Part shown: in pieces, positions 10,487-20,641 of the stretch
Numbering within the stretch: the first letter of the stretch is position 1
Layout of the letters: each line of letters opens with the position of its first letter
Assembly (NCBI RefSeq): GCF_042186555.1
Contig: NC_133333.1
Location: forward strand, 225,939,569 to 226,003,568
Direction of reading: 5' to 3'
Source: Aquarana catesbeiana
Taxonomy: Eukaryota; Chordata; Amphibia; Anura; Ranidae
Length of the DNA: 64,000 bases
Made by a program: the position numbers and the translations under genes
Notes under the pieces: generated by a model
The model's input: the letters and a program-made list of their open reading frames with translations, nothing else
The model's database searches: none
What the model was told of the DNA's origin: nothing

Positions 10487-11242
10487 ATGGGTAGGGGTAC
10501 CATGTACCCCATACTCATTCACATAGGGTGGGGGGCCGGGATCTGGGGGCCCCCTTATTAAAGGGGGCTCCCAGATTCCGATAAGCCCCCGCCCGCAGAC
10601 CCCGACAACCAACGGCCAGGGTTGTCGGGAAGAGGCCCTTGTCCTCATCAACATGGGGACAAGGTGCTTTGGGGTGGGGGGGGCCCGCAGGGCGGCCCCC
10701 CTCCCCCAAAGCACCCACCCCCCATGTTGAGGGCATGTGGCCTGGTACGGTTCAGGAGGGGGGGGGCGCTCGTCCCCACCCCCTTTCCTGACCGGCCAGG
10801 CTGCGTGCTCGGATCGGGGTCTGGTATGGACTTTAGGGGGGACCCCACGCCGTTTTTTCGGCGTAGGGGGTTCCCTTTATAATCCATACCAGACCTAAGG
10901 GCCTGGTATGCCCCGCGCTCGCCGCAATAGGAAAATTTGTTTTTCCTATTGCAGCGAGCGCGAGATGCAATACCCTGCCCTCGTGTCGTATCTGGTCCGA
11001 CGGACCAGCATACACATGAGCGGGCTTTCCGTCGGACCAGCACACACACGAGCGGACTTTCCGCCCGAAACTGAGTCCGGCGGAAAGATTTAAAACTTTC
11101 TTCAAATCTAGGTCCGGCGGGCTTTTGGGAAAAAGTCCGCCGGAAAAGTCCGCCGGCGCCCACACACGGGCGGATTGTCCGGCACACTCTGGTCCGCCGG
11201 ACCAAGTATGCCGGAAAGTCCGACCGTGTGTACGCGGCATTA

Positions 11243-11519
11243 GACGCTTAAGGAAAATATGGATAGAACCCCCCAGGACGGAGTTGGAGATATATTTCGA
11301 TTAGGGACGGGAGAGGATCTCTGCCTTAATGCGTTTAGGGGATTGTAATGAGGTTTTGACTTTGTTGTAATTAGAGAGCATGGTCTTGGCTTTAGAAGAA
11401 AATTAATTTATTTGTATATTAGATTAGCATATAGACATGTATAATATGTTATATTTGATGTTGGTAAAGTGTATGCCTTTTTTCCTCTTAAATCAGTAAT
11501 AAAAATATTAAATATGGAA
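11243..11519 (+). other. L1 3' UTR remainder and A-rich tail
   Basis: Continues the L1 3' UTR cut by the foldback insertion. It ends with AATAAA-like and A-rich sequence, after which the TTAA-family repeat resumes. A diverged duplication (TAATTTCCTCC near 8410, TAACTTCTTCA near 11529) may be the L1 target duplication. Confidence 0.55.
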
Positions 11520-12075
11520 AAAAAAATCTAACTTCTTCATCAATTTAGGCCAATTTGTATTCTGCTACATATTTTTGTTAAAAAAAAATCCCAAAAAGCG
11601 TATATTGATTAGTTTGTGCAAAAGTTATAGCGTCTATAAACTATGGGATAGATTTACGGACTTCTTTTTTTTTTTTTTATTGTTTTTACTAATAATGGAG
11701 GCGATCAGTGATTTTTAGTGGCACCAGTGATACCAATACAGTGATCAGTGCAAAAAAAAAAAAAAGCACTGTCACTGTATAAATGACACTGGCAGAGAAG
11801 GGGTTAACATCAGGGACAATCAAAGGGTTAAGTGTGCTCCTAGGGAATGCTTTCTAATTGTGGGCTTATGGAATGAATGGAGGAAGAGAGAAATCTGTGT
11901 TCCTGATTAGAAGGAACACAAGATCTCTCTCTTCCTGTTTGACAGAACGACAGTCTGCCCTGTTTACATAGGCAGACCGCCGTTCTGCCTCTCCTACGAA
12001 TGATCGGCAGGTCCTGGCGGCCATCGCAGCCGCCGGACCCGCCAATTGGCTCTTGCTGTGTCTAATCACATTTAA

Positions 12076-12910
12076 ACGAATCCTTAATTAAAAAAAATAT
12101 ATATATTTTTTAGAATAGTATTATTTATTTATTTATTACATTTATTTTTTTTTACCTGCTCGGTTGTGGGTCTCAAATTTGAGACAAAGAAAGGGACTGA
12201 TGACAGAGATTCCCCAGTCCCTTTCTCTACAGCCTCAGCTGCACTGAAAGGTGAATGAATAGAAAGTGCTCTGTGCTGAGTGGCTTCCTATTCATTTACA
12301 AACTCAAGAATAGCAAACACAGTTTACTATGCTTCAGTGATGAATGGACATATGAAGGATCGGTACCGAAAGGAAAGGGACAGTAAATGTGACATATTTA
12401 CCGCCGCCCGTGTGCCCGCAGCAGCTGGTGGAAGAGGAGTGGAGAGCAGCCAGCAGTGCTGCATGGGAGGGGGGGCACACAATAGGGCCTGACAGCAGAT
12501 GGAAGGGGGCTCAAATCCTAGAACCAATCCCCCTACAGCGCAGCCGGTAGAAGAAAGAGGAGTTAGAAGCTTGCAGGAGGATCCACAAAAGTCACAAATG
12601 CCAGCCAGCCCTCCTGCTCTGCAGGTGCCGGGGCCCCCTGCTGTTGAACTGATGGGGCCTGGGCCCGGTACAGGAGGGCTGACTGCTGCCAGTTTGAGAC
12701 CCCTGATCTATATGATTGCAAGCGTTTATTGACCTTCTATATACATAGGGGTCAAATCCTGACAGTGAGCGCATTTTTTGCACGTGTGATTATCACAAGG
12801 TGACACTGAATGAAGAGCTCTTTGGATGAATATATACGAACACATTTTTATTTCATCACTATAATAATTGAACACTACATTTTTTTATTGTATAAATCAG
12901 TTCTCAGGTA
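12076..12910. other. unassigned repeat-like DNA
   Basis: Short T-rich and GC-rich blocks without a recognised end. The segment near 12640-12690 (GGGCCCGGTACAGGAGGGCT) resembles a piece near 50920-50950, which suggests another dispersed repeat of unknown type. Confidence 0.4.
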
Positions 12911-13276
12911 TACAGTGTGGAAAATAATTATTTAATCCTCTGCAGATTTTGTAATTTTGCCCACTTACAAAGAAATGAAGGGTCTATAACTTTTGTCATA
13001 GGTGTATATTACATGATAGAGACAGAAGATCTACCAAAAATCCAGATAAAAAAACATAAAACAAATGTTATAAATTGAGTTTTAGTTCAGTGAGTAAAAT
13101 AAGTATTTGATCCCCAAGCAAAACATGACTTAGTACTTGGTGGAGAAACCCTTGTTGGCAATCACAGAGGTAAGATTTTTCTTGTAGTTGGTGACCAGGT
13201 TTTCTCAGGAGGGATTTTGGTCCACTCTTCTTTACAGATCTTCTCTAAATCCTTAAAGTTTCTTGGCGGTCGCTTA

Positions 13277-13641
13277 TGCCACGTACACACGAGCGGACTT
13301 TCCGGCAGAAAAGGGCTTCATCTGACTTTTTCTTTCTAAAATTCTGACAGACCTAGAAATAGAACATGTTTCAAATCTTTCCGACGGAATCAGTTCCTAT
13401 CAGGAAAACCGCTCGTCTGTATGCTATTCCGACGGACCAAAAATGACGCTAGGGCAGCTATTGGCTACTGGCTATTAAACTTCCTTCTTCTAGTCCCGTC
13501 GTACGTCATCGCGTTCTAAACGATCGGACTTTGGTGTGATCGTGTGTAGGCAATTCCATTTCAGCGGAACTCCATCGGAACTCCATCAGAAGGACCGTCG
13601 GAGTCTATTCTGACGGAAAGTCCGGTCGTGTGTACGCGACA
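13277..13641. mobile_element. PIF/Harbinger-like MITE, nested in Tc1
   Basis: 365 bp with the TGCCACGTACACACGAGCGG / CGTGTGTACGCGACA ends and perfect TTA duplications (13274-13276, 13642-13644). It is non-coding. The host Tc1 sequence is not continuous across it, so a deletion accompanied or followed insertion. Confidence 0.8.
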
Positions 13642-13737
13642 TTAGGGATTTAGGTTCTTAGGGTCATAGTCAGCATTATTCTTCCTCCAAACACAGTGAT
13701 TCCCCCTTCTCAAGAAGGCAAATGTACAATTATGCCA

Positions 13738-15150
13738 ATGAACATCTGAATGATTCAGAGAAGGATTGGGAGAAAGTCCTGTGGTCAAATGAGACCAAAA
13801 TTGAGCTCTTTGGCATTACGTCGACTCGTCGTGTTTGGAGGAAGAAAGATGCTGACTATGACACCATCCTTACACCATCCCTACAGTAAAGCACAGAAGT
13901 GGAAACATTATGCTTTGGGGCTGTTTCTCTGCCAAAGGTACAGGCCGACTTTGCCACATTGAGGGGCCAATAGACGGAGCCATGTATTGTAAAATCTTGG
14001 ATGAGAACCTTCTTCCCTCAGCCAGAACACTGAAGATGGGTCTTCCAGCATGACAATGACCCAAAACATACCGCCAAGGCAACAAAAGAGTAGCTCAAAA
14101 AGAAGCACATTAACGTCTTCAGCCCCGGAAGATTATACCCCCTTCCTGACCAGAGCACTTTTTGTGATTCGGCACTGCGTCGATTTAACCGACAATTGCG
14201 GAGTCATGCGACGTTGCACCCAAACAAAATTGACGTCCTTTTTTTCCCATCAATAGAGCTTTCTTTTGGTGGTATTTGATTGCCTCTGCGGTTTTTATTT
14301 TCTGCGCTATAAACAAAAAAAGACCGACAATTTTGAAAAAAATGCAATATTTTTTACTTTTTGCTATAATAAATATCCCCCAAAAATAAAAAATAAACAA
14401 TTTTTTTCCTCAGTTTAGGCCGATCTGTATTCTTTTACATATTTTTGGTACAAAAAAAATTGCAATAAGTGTATATTGATTGGTTTGCACAAAAATTATA
14501 GCATGTACAAAATAGGGGATAGATGTATGGCATTTTTATTTATTTATTTTCTTTTACTAGTAATGGCAGGGATCTGTGATTTTTATCATGACTGCGACAT
14601 TATGGCGGACACATCGGACAATTTTGAGACATTTTTTGGACTATTGGCATTTATACAGCGATCAGTGCTATAAAAATGCATTGATTACTGTAAAAATGTC
14701 ACTGGCAGTGAAGGGGTTAACACTAGGGGGCGATCAAGGGGTTAATTGTGTTCCCTAGTGTGTGTTCTAACTGTGGGGGAGGGGACTGTGTAGGAGAAAA
14801 GATAGATCGCTGTTCATATTCTGTATGAACAGACGATCTGTCACTTCTCCCCCCAGAGAACCGGAAACTGTGTGTTTACAGTTACACACAGAGATCCTGG
14901 TTCTCCATGTCTCAGCAGCGATCGCGGGAGCCCATCGGTGTTCGTGAACGCCGGGGACTCGCATCGATTTGGGGGGGGGAGCAGCGGGCGCGTGCGCCCC
15001 TAGTGGCCACAGGGCGAAGCGACGTTACATAACGTCGTTTCGCCCAGCCATGCCATTCTGCCGCAGTATAACTGCGGCGGCTGGTCGGCAAGTGGTTAAG
15101 GTCGTGGAGTGGCCTAGTCAATCTCCAGACCTTAATCCTATAGAAAATGT
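13738..15150 (+). pseudogene. Tc1 transposase remnant, copy A
   Basis: The plus-strand translation (13739-13867) gives HLNDSEKDWEKVLWSNETKI and then LFGITSTRRVWR, the first catalytic region of a Tc1 DDE transposase, with the usual D of WSDET changed to N. Frameshifts follow. After the 14114-15095 insertion, 15100-15150 gives KVVEWPSQSPDLNPIENV then a stop, the last catalytic block. N-terminal helix-turn-helix is missing. Clearly non-functional. Confidence 0.8.
14114..15095 (-). mobile_element. TTAA-family element, full-length, nested in Tc1
   Basis: 982 bp, from CGTCTTCAGCCCCGG to CTGGTCGGCAAGTGG, with TTAA at 14110-14113 and 15096-15099. The related Tc1 at 20642 has one uninterrupted TTAA at the corresponding place (near 21070-21075), so this is a true target duplication of the piggyBac kind. 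Short inverted ends: CCCCTTCCTGACCAG inside the left end against CTGGTCGGCAAGTGG on the right. No transposase. It runs in the orientation opposite to the copy at 47554-48503. Confidence 0.8.
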
Positions 15151-15285
15151 ATGAAGGGAGCTGAAACTTTGAGTTGCCAAGAGACAGCCAAGAAACCTTA
15201 GGGATATTTTGCCACACTGAGGGGCCTATGGACGGAGCCATGCATTGTAAAATCTTGGATGAGAACCTTCTTCTCTGTCAAGATC

Positions 15286-16075
15286 AATGGCACATCTATC
15301 AGTCCTTCCCCACATGCCAGGGTGCTAGGGGTAACCTTAGACTCTGAACTGTCCTTTCAGGCCCACATACAATCCCTGTCCAAATCATGACACCTTAGCC
15401 TCTGCAACATTTCCAGAATACGCCCCTTTTTAACTAATGACACCACCAAGCTTCTAATTCACTCCCTGGTTATCTCTCGCCTTGATTACTGCAACTCCCT
15501 CCTCATTGGATTACCTTTACATAGACTATCCCCCCTTCAGTCCATCATGAATGCTGCTGCCAGACTCATCCACCTTACCAACCATTCAGTGTCCTCCACC
15601 CCTCGCTGCCAATCCCTCCATTGGCTTCCACTCACCCAACGAATAAAATTCAAAGTACTAACAATAATTTCAAATCTATCCATAACTCTGCCCCCAGCTA
15701 CATCACTAACCTAGTCCCAAAATACCAACCAAGCCGCTCTCTTCGGTCATCCCAAAGACCTCCTGCTCTCTAGCTCCCTTGTCACCTCCTCCCATGCTCG
15801 CCTCCAGGATTTCTCCAGAGCTTCTCCCATCCTTTGGAACTCCCTACCCCAATCTGTCCGACTGTCCCCTAATCTATCCATCTTTAGGTGATCCCTGAAA
15901 ACCCTTCTCTTCAAAGAAGCCTATCCTGCTTCTAACTAACACTGTTTTACTTCCTCCATCAGCTCATCCCCCCACAGCTATTACCTTTTGTATCAATTGA
16001 CCCTTCCTTTTTAGATTGTAAGCTCTAACGAGCAGGGCCCTCTGATTCCTCTTGTACCAAATGCTTTGCATTCTC
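15286..16075 (+). pseudogene. L2-clade LINE 3' fragment
   Basis: Translation shows VLGVTLDSELSFQAHIQSL, a stop, then LLIHSLVISRLDYCNSLLIG, NAAARLIHLTN and LHWLPLTQRIKFK, the C-terminal third of L2-type ORF2 after the reverse transcriptase catalytic core. Stops interrupt the frame. The 3' end carries ATTGTAAGCTC and GAGCAGGGCCC, usual for L2 3' UTRs. Strongly 5' truncated, as is normal for this clade. Confidence 0.8.
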
Positions 16076-17107
16076 TGAATGAATGCAAAGCGCTCTCTGA
16101 TTAGACAAGAGATATTTGCTTATCCCAGAGTTCAGCTTTAAGCTTTGACAATGAAAATGAAAAATATGGCTTTGGATTGTACAGTATGATATAATATATA
16201 CTTATATAATAATATGTTATATATAATATTTGCACACCGTTGGGCAGCCATTGAGGGGCCATATATAATAATGTATAATTTGGGGGTCATTACAACGACA
16301 GAAAGTTTAGAGACCGCTAAGGACCTTTGCCAGAAAATTGTGACTATTAAGGATAGGGAGAGTCAAGCTCGTTTCAAGGGCCTACCTTGTCTCTAAAACA
16401 CTACGTTATAACATTATGTTACTATGGATTTATGGAGGTGAGGTGAGCCAACAGCTACAAATGGGTAATTCCATATTATTATTTTAATGCAGGAACTCAA
16501 CATTAAATCCGATCCATTTATTTACAGGCAGCCCATGCAGGTATTTCAAAATTATGACTTGCCAAATGTCACACACATAATGGAGACTGGTTTTCACGAA
16601 GAATAATAGTGAGTGTCCCAATAACGTTTTGCAAAAATAAATTAAAACCATTAAATGATTGGAAAGGGAAGGAGCTGTCACGTCACGTTAGGCTGTAAAT
16701 TAAGAAAATATGAATTGGAGTTCTCATATCGGTAATAATAAATGATAATGGTCATCTTGGGATTTGAAAGGATAAATGAATGAATGGTGATGACTGATGA
16801 ATAAGCTATATGTATCGGCTTGTAATACAAGAGTGAAAGTGCTATTAGGACATAACGAAAACAAGCATAATAAACCCAAGGTCTTATAATATATAGGAGC
16901 AGATTTTAAACTGTGGGGTTGAGCTGAATGCCGGAGCAAAGAAAACAGCCTGCAATGCCCATGGCAAACTCACTGATAGGTTTGCAAACTAGTCTTTGGT
17001 TCATTGAAGTGTATGTAAACCCAAAGCACTAAAATCTCATTGAAGCTTTAACATGTTAATGCCCTTTTAAATATCATTTTCAATATTTTTAAATATTCGC
17101 TTGAACT
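16076..17107. other. unassigned AT-rich DNA
   Basis: No recognised gene. A 60-codon frame at 16214-16396 has ordinary composition but no known motif and no clear splice context, so I do not call it an exon. Confidence 0.45.
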
Positions 17108-18150
17108 TGAAGATTTTACCCGCTGACCAGGCCATTATTTGCTATTTGGCACTGTGCTACTTTAAACAAAAGGGGGTGAGAGTGAGCGCTATACCAAAAA
17201 ATAAAAAAAGTGCACAGCTGCTGGCAAAAACAGGCAATATAAATGATAATCATATAAAATGTGCAGCGGTATAGTGAGAATGAAAAAAGTGCAAAAAACG
17301 GTAATTGCGCGGTCATGCAAAACTGTATTCAAATGAAATATATATCTTTTTTTTAATCACATAAAATCACATAAAATAGAGCTTTCTTTTGGTGATATTT
17401 GAACACCACTGGGTTTTTTTTTTTTTTTTTGCGATATAAATGAAAAAAGGCTGAAAATGTGAAAAAAATAAAATATATATATTTTTACTTTCTGCTATAA
17501 AACATTTCCAATAATAAAATAAAATTTCTTCATAAATTTTGGCCAAAATGTATTCTACTACATGTCTTTTATTAAAGAAAATCCCAATAAGTGTATATTG
17601 ATTGGTTTTTGTGACAGCTATACCTTCTACAAACTATGGGATATATATTGGAGTTTTTAATTTTTTTTTTTTATACTAGTAATGGCAGTGATCAGTGACC
17701 TATAACGGGACTGCAATAGTGTGGCAGCCAATCTGACACTAACTGACCAGGGGGAGGGGACTGACTCACTGCCAGTGACATCACCAGTGACGCTAATACA
17801 GTAATCAGTGCTAATAATATACACTGTCACGCTACTAATGATGCTGGCTGGGAAGGGGTTAACATCTAGGGGCGATGAAAGGGTTAAATATGTGTATAAC
17901 TATGTGTAATGTGTGTAAAGTGTGCTGCTTTTACTACTAGATCTCTGAGTTTCTTATCCCTGCTTCACACATCGCTCCCTGTGTACAGAGCTCTGAGTTG
18001 TTTATCAACACAGAGCCCTAGGCTGTAATTGTACACATCATTGAATCATTGGCTGGGACTTGCTGAAGACTCCCGTTGTGTACAATCACAGCGGGTGCTG
18101 GGCAGGGGCGCGCGTGCCCAAAACCCGGAAGTAGACAGCAATGTACATGT
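17108..18150 (-). mobile_element. TTAA-family repeat, degraded copy
   Basis: Same block order as at 14114-15095 (CTGACCAGGCC, AATTGCGCGGTCATGC, GAGCTTTCTTTTGGTG, GTGTATATTGATTGG, CACTGGCAG-type segments, GGGGTTAA). It carries a roughly 130 bp insertion near 17170-17300 with GCGGTATAGTGAG sequence. Ends are estimated. Confidence 0.6.
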
Positions 18151-18381
18151 ACATCACTTTGCCTACACCAGACGCTCACCCGCATTACATTGTGGGGGCT
18201 TAGGGAAGTGGATATACAGCTTTCATCTGGGCTTTTTTTCTAAGAGAATAGGGGTAAGGACTCCCCCCCATCTGAGTCACCTCATGTCTTCGCTCCCACC
18301 CACCTCCGAGCAATATCTATTGTTTCTACCCCCTACCCACCTCTGAGATATAGAACCAAGTATTATTTTTGGTGCTAAGTA

Positions 18382-20299
18382 CCGTATTTATCGGCATATA
18401 AAATGCACTTTTTCTCCCTTAAAATCAGGGGAAAATCGTGGGTGCGTGTTATACGCCGATCCCCCGCTAATTGTGAGTGGAGCGATCGCCGACGAGATAC
18501 ACATAGCCGAGTGTACTCGGCTCCGCTCACAGTCACGCCCAGTCCCGCCATTGGACCTGTGTTATGTCCATCATAGGGCGGGACTCGGCTATGTGTATCT
18601 TGGCTCTGCCCAGTCCCTGCGATCTTGGCAGCAATTTTAAATCCATCCAAGGCTGCACTGGACACTGGGGGCAAGGCTGCACTGGACACTGGGACAAGGC
18701 TGCACTGGACACTGGGACAAGGCTGCACTGGACACTGGAGACAAGGCTGCACTGGACACTGGGACAAGGCTGCACTGGACACTGGGACAAGGCTGCACTG
18801 GACACTGGAGACAAGGCTGCACTGGACACTGGGGCAAGGCTGCACTGGACACTGGAGACAAGGCTGCACTGGACACTCGAGACAAGGCTGCACTGGACAC
18901 TGGAGACAAGGCTGCACTGGACACTGGGGCAAGGCTGCACTGGACACTGGAGACAAGGCTGCACTGGACACTGGGGCAAGGCTGCACTGGACACTGGAGA
19001 CAAGGCTGCACTGGACACTGGAGACAAGACTGCACTGGACACTGGGACAAGGCTGCACTGGACACTGGAGACAAGGCTGCACTGGACACTGGGGCAAGGC
19101 TGCACTGACAAGGCTGCAATGACTCTGGGGCAAGGCTGCACTGACAAGGCTGCACTGACAAGGCTGCAATGGACACTGGGGCAAGGCTGCACTGACAAGG
19201 CTGCACTGACAAGGCTGCAATGGACACTGGGGCAAGGCTGCACTGGACACTGGAGACAATGCTGCACTGGACACTGGGACAAGGCTGCACTGGACACTGG
19301 GACAAGGCTGCACTGACAAGGCTGCAATGGACACTGGGGCAAGGCTGCACTGGACACTGGGACAAGGCTGCACTGGACACTGGGACAAGGCTGCACTGGA
19401 CACTGGGACAAGGCTGCACTGGACACTGGGACAAGGCTGCACTGGACACTGGGACAAGGCTGCACTGACAAGGCTGCAATGGACACTGGGGCAAGGCTGC
19501 ACTGACAAGGCTGCACTGACACGGCTGCACTGGACACTGGGACAAGGCTGCACTGGACACTGGGACAAGGCTGCACTGGACACTGGGACAAGGCTGCACT
19601 GACAAGGCTGCAATGGGACAAGGCTGCACTGACAAGGCTGCAATGGACACTGGGGCAAGGCTGCACTGACAAGGCTGCACTGACACGGCTGCACTGGACA
19701 CTGGGGCAAGGCTACACTGGACACTGGGACAAGGCTGCACTGGACACTGGGACAAGGCTGCACTGGACACTGGGACAAGGCTGCACTGGACACTGGGGCA
19801 AGGCTGCACTGGACACTGGGACAAGGCTGCACTGGACACTGGGACAAGGCTGCACTGGACACTGGGACAAGGCTGCACTGGACACTGGGACAAGGCTGCA
19901 CTGGACACTGGGACAAGGCTGCACTGGACACTGGGGCAAGGCTGCACTGGACACTGGGACAAGGCTGCACTGGACACTGGGACAAGGCTGCACTGGACAC
20001 TGGGACAAGGCTGCACTGGACACTGGGACAAGGCTGCACTGGACACTGGGGCAAGGCTGCACTGGACACTGGGACAAGGCTGCACTGGGGCAAGGCTGCA
20101 CTGATAAGGCTGCAATGGACACTGGGGCAAGGCTGCACTGACAAGGCTGCACCGACAAAGCTGCACTGACAAGGCTGCAATTGACACTAGGGCAGGGCTG
20201 CAATGACAAGGCTGCAATGATGGGCATTTAAATGTAAGTTTTTTTTCCTTAAACTTCCCTCCTAAACTTGGGGTGCGTGTTATACGCTGATAAATACGG
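18382..20299. mobile_element. TA-flanked TIR element swollen by minisatellite
   Basis: Ends CCGTATTTATCGGC and GCTGATAAATACGG with TA at 18380-18381 and 20300-20301, as for mariner/pogo-type elements. The same family is at 48651-49369 in reverse. Between the ends lie a GC-rich stem region (18499-18600) and about 1.58 kb of tandem repeats, against about 150 bp in the sibling. No transposase seen. Confidence 0.75.
18645..20222. repeat. 23-24 bp minisatellite, about 70 units
   Basis: The unit is AAGGCTGCACTGGACACTGG plus GAC, GAGAC or GGC. Shorter 14 bp units (AAGGCTGCACTGAC) are interspersed, mainly near 19100-19700. Stop-free frames of up to 601 codons on the minus strand and 250 on the plus strand come from unit lengths, not coding selection. 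Confidence 0.95.
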
Positions 20300-20339
20300 T
20301 ATTTTGTATGGAATTTGTTAATGATAGTAAGAAGGGCAG

Positions 20340-20640
20340 TAAAAATAGATCCCTGCAGCCAACAACAATAGACCCTCCAGCAACAATAGACCCCCCCCCA
20401 CCCCCAGTAAAAATAGATCTTCCCCCGGCAACAATAGACACTCCTGCCAAAAAATAGATCCCCCAGCAGCCAGCATCAATAGACACTCCAGCAGCCAGCA
20501 AAAATAGACCCCCAAAAGTAACCCCCCCCCCAGCAACAATAGACCCCCCAGCATCAATAGATCCTTTGCTAGCAACAATATTCACTCTAGTAACAAATAG
20601 ATCCCCCAGCAGCCAGCACCAATAGTCTTTCCAGCCACAA
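20340..20640. repeat. degenerate AGCAACAATAGACCCCC repeats
   Basis: Loose tandem units of about 17-22 bp directly before a Tc1 end. Same unit at 24460-24530 and, reversed, at 51925-52235. Confidence 0.8.
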
Positions 20641-20641
20641 A

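Larger units (their letters stand above)
10087..10917. repeat. foldback right arm, inner 831 bp
   Basis: Inverted partner of 9241-10073, with matching TATA box, micro-ORF and 3' end. Confidence 0.9.
8929..11239. mobile_element. 2.3 kb foldback element with Harbinger-like ends
   Basis: The ends match the TGCCGCGTACACACG termini of the MITEs in this window, and TTA flanks both sides (8926-8928, 11240-11242). The whole element is one palindrome about a 13-base loop at 10074-10086: the arms are about 1145 and 1153 bp. The outer 300 bp of each arm are diverged relatives rich in GGACTT/CCGGCGG motifs. The inner 830 bp are nearly identical. It is much more GC-rich than its surroundings, contains no transposase, and interrupts the 3' UTR of an L1 fragment. 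It may be a non-autonomous passenger of the same system as the small MITEs. Confidence 0.85.
8163..12075. mobile_element. TTAA-family repeat split by L1 and foldback
   Basis: The left piece (8167 to about 8410) and right piece (about 11520-12075) together give the order seen in the undisturbed copies at 14114-15095 and 47554-48503: the CGCTTTAACTGACAATTG block, the AATAGAGCTTTCTTTTGGTGG block, a GCGCTATAAAC block, then after the insertion TTTAGGCC, GCGTATATTGATT and GATCAGTG segments. TTAA stands at 8163-8166. The right TTAA near 12072 is less certain because the usual CTGGTCGGCAAGTGG end is missing. Confidence 0.6.
12913..15285. mobile_element. rearranged Tc1-like element, copy A
   Basis: Begins after TA (12911-12912) with CAGTGTGG. 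The first 360 bp match the start of the Tc1 copy at 20642 in the same orientation (transposase on minus). After a MITE (13277-13641) a short minus-strand piece follows (13660-13695). From about 13720 the sequence flips to plus strand and runs through the transposase middle, is interrupted by a TTAA element (14114-15095), and resumes to 15150. A segment of the middle region is then duplicated near 15210-15275. So this is an inverted, duplicated composite, not a working copy. Confidence 0.75.

Noticed and set aside
9241..10917. CpG island of a host gene
   Set aside because: The GC-rich block is fully contained in the foldback element and is mirrored. No host exon or splice pattern flanks it.
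10648..11240. 135- and 185-codon minus-strand frames in the foldback right arm
   Set aside because: Compositionally biased translations of GC-rich repeat motifs, overlapping frames on the other strand, no domain.
16214..16396. 60-codon frame with ordinary composition as an exon
   Set aside because: No motif, no clear acceptor and donor pair, single short frame.
18375..20180. 601-codon minus-strand open frame and overlapping frames on both strands
   Set aside because: It lies wholly in the 23-24 bp minisatellite. The protein is a Pro-Val-Gln-Cys-Ser repeat seen in several frames at once, so it is a product of repeat arithmetic.
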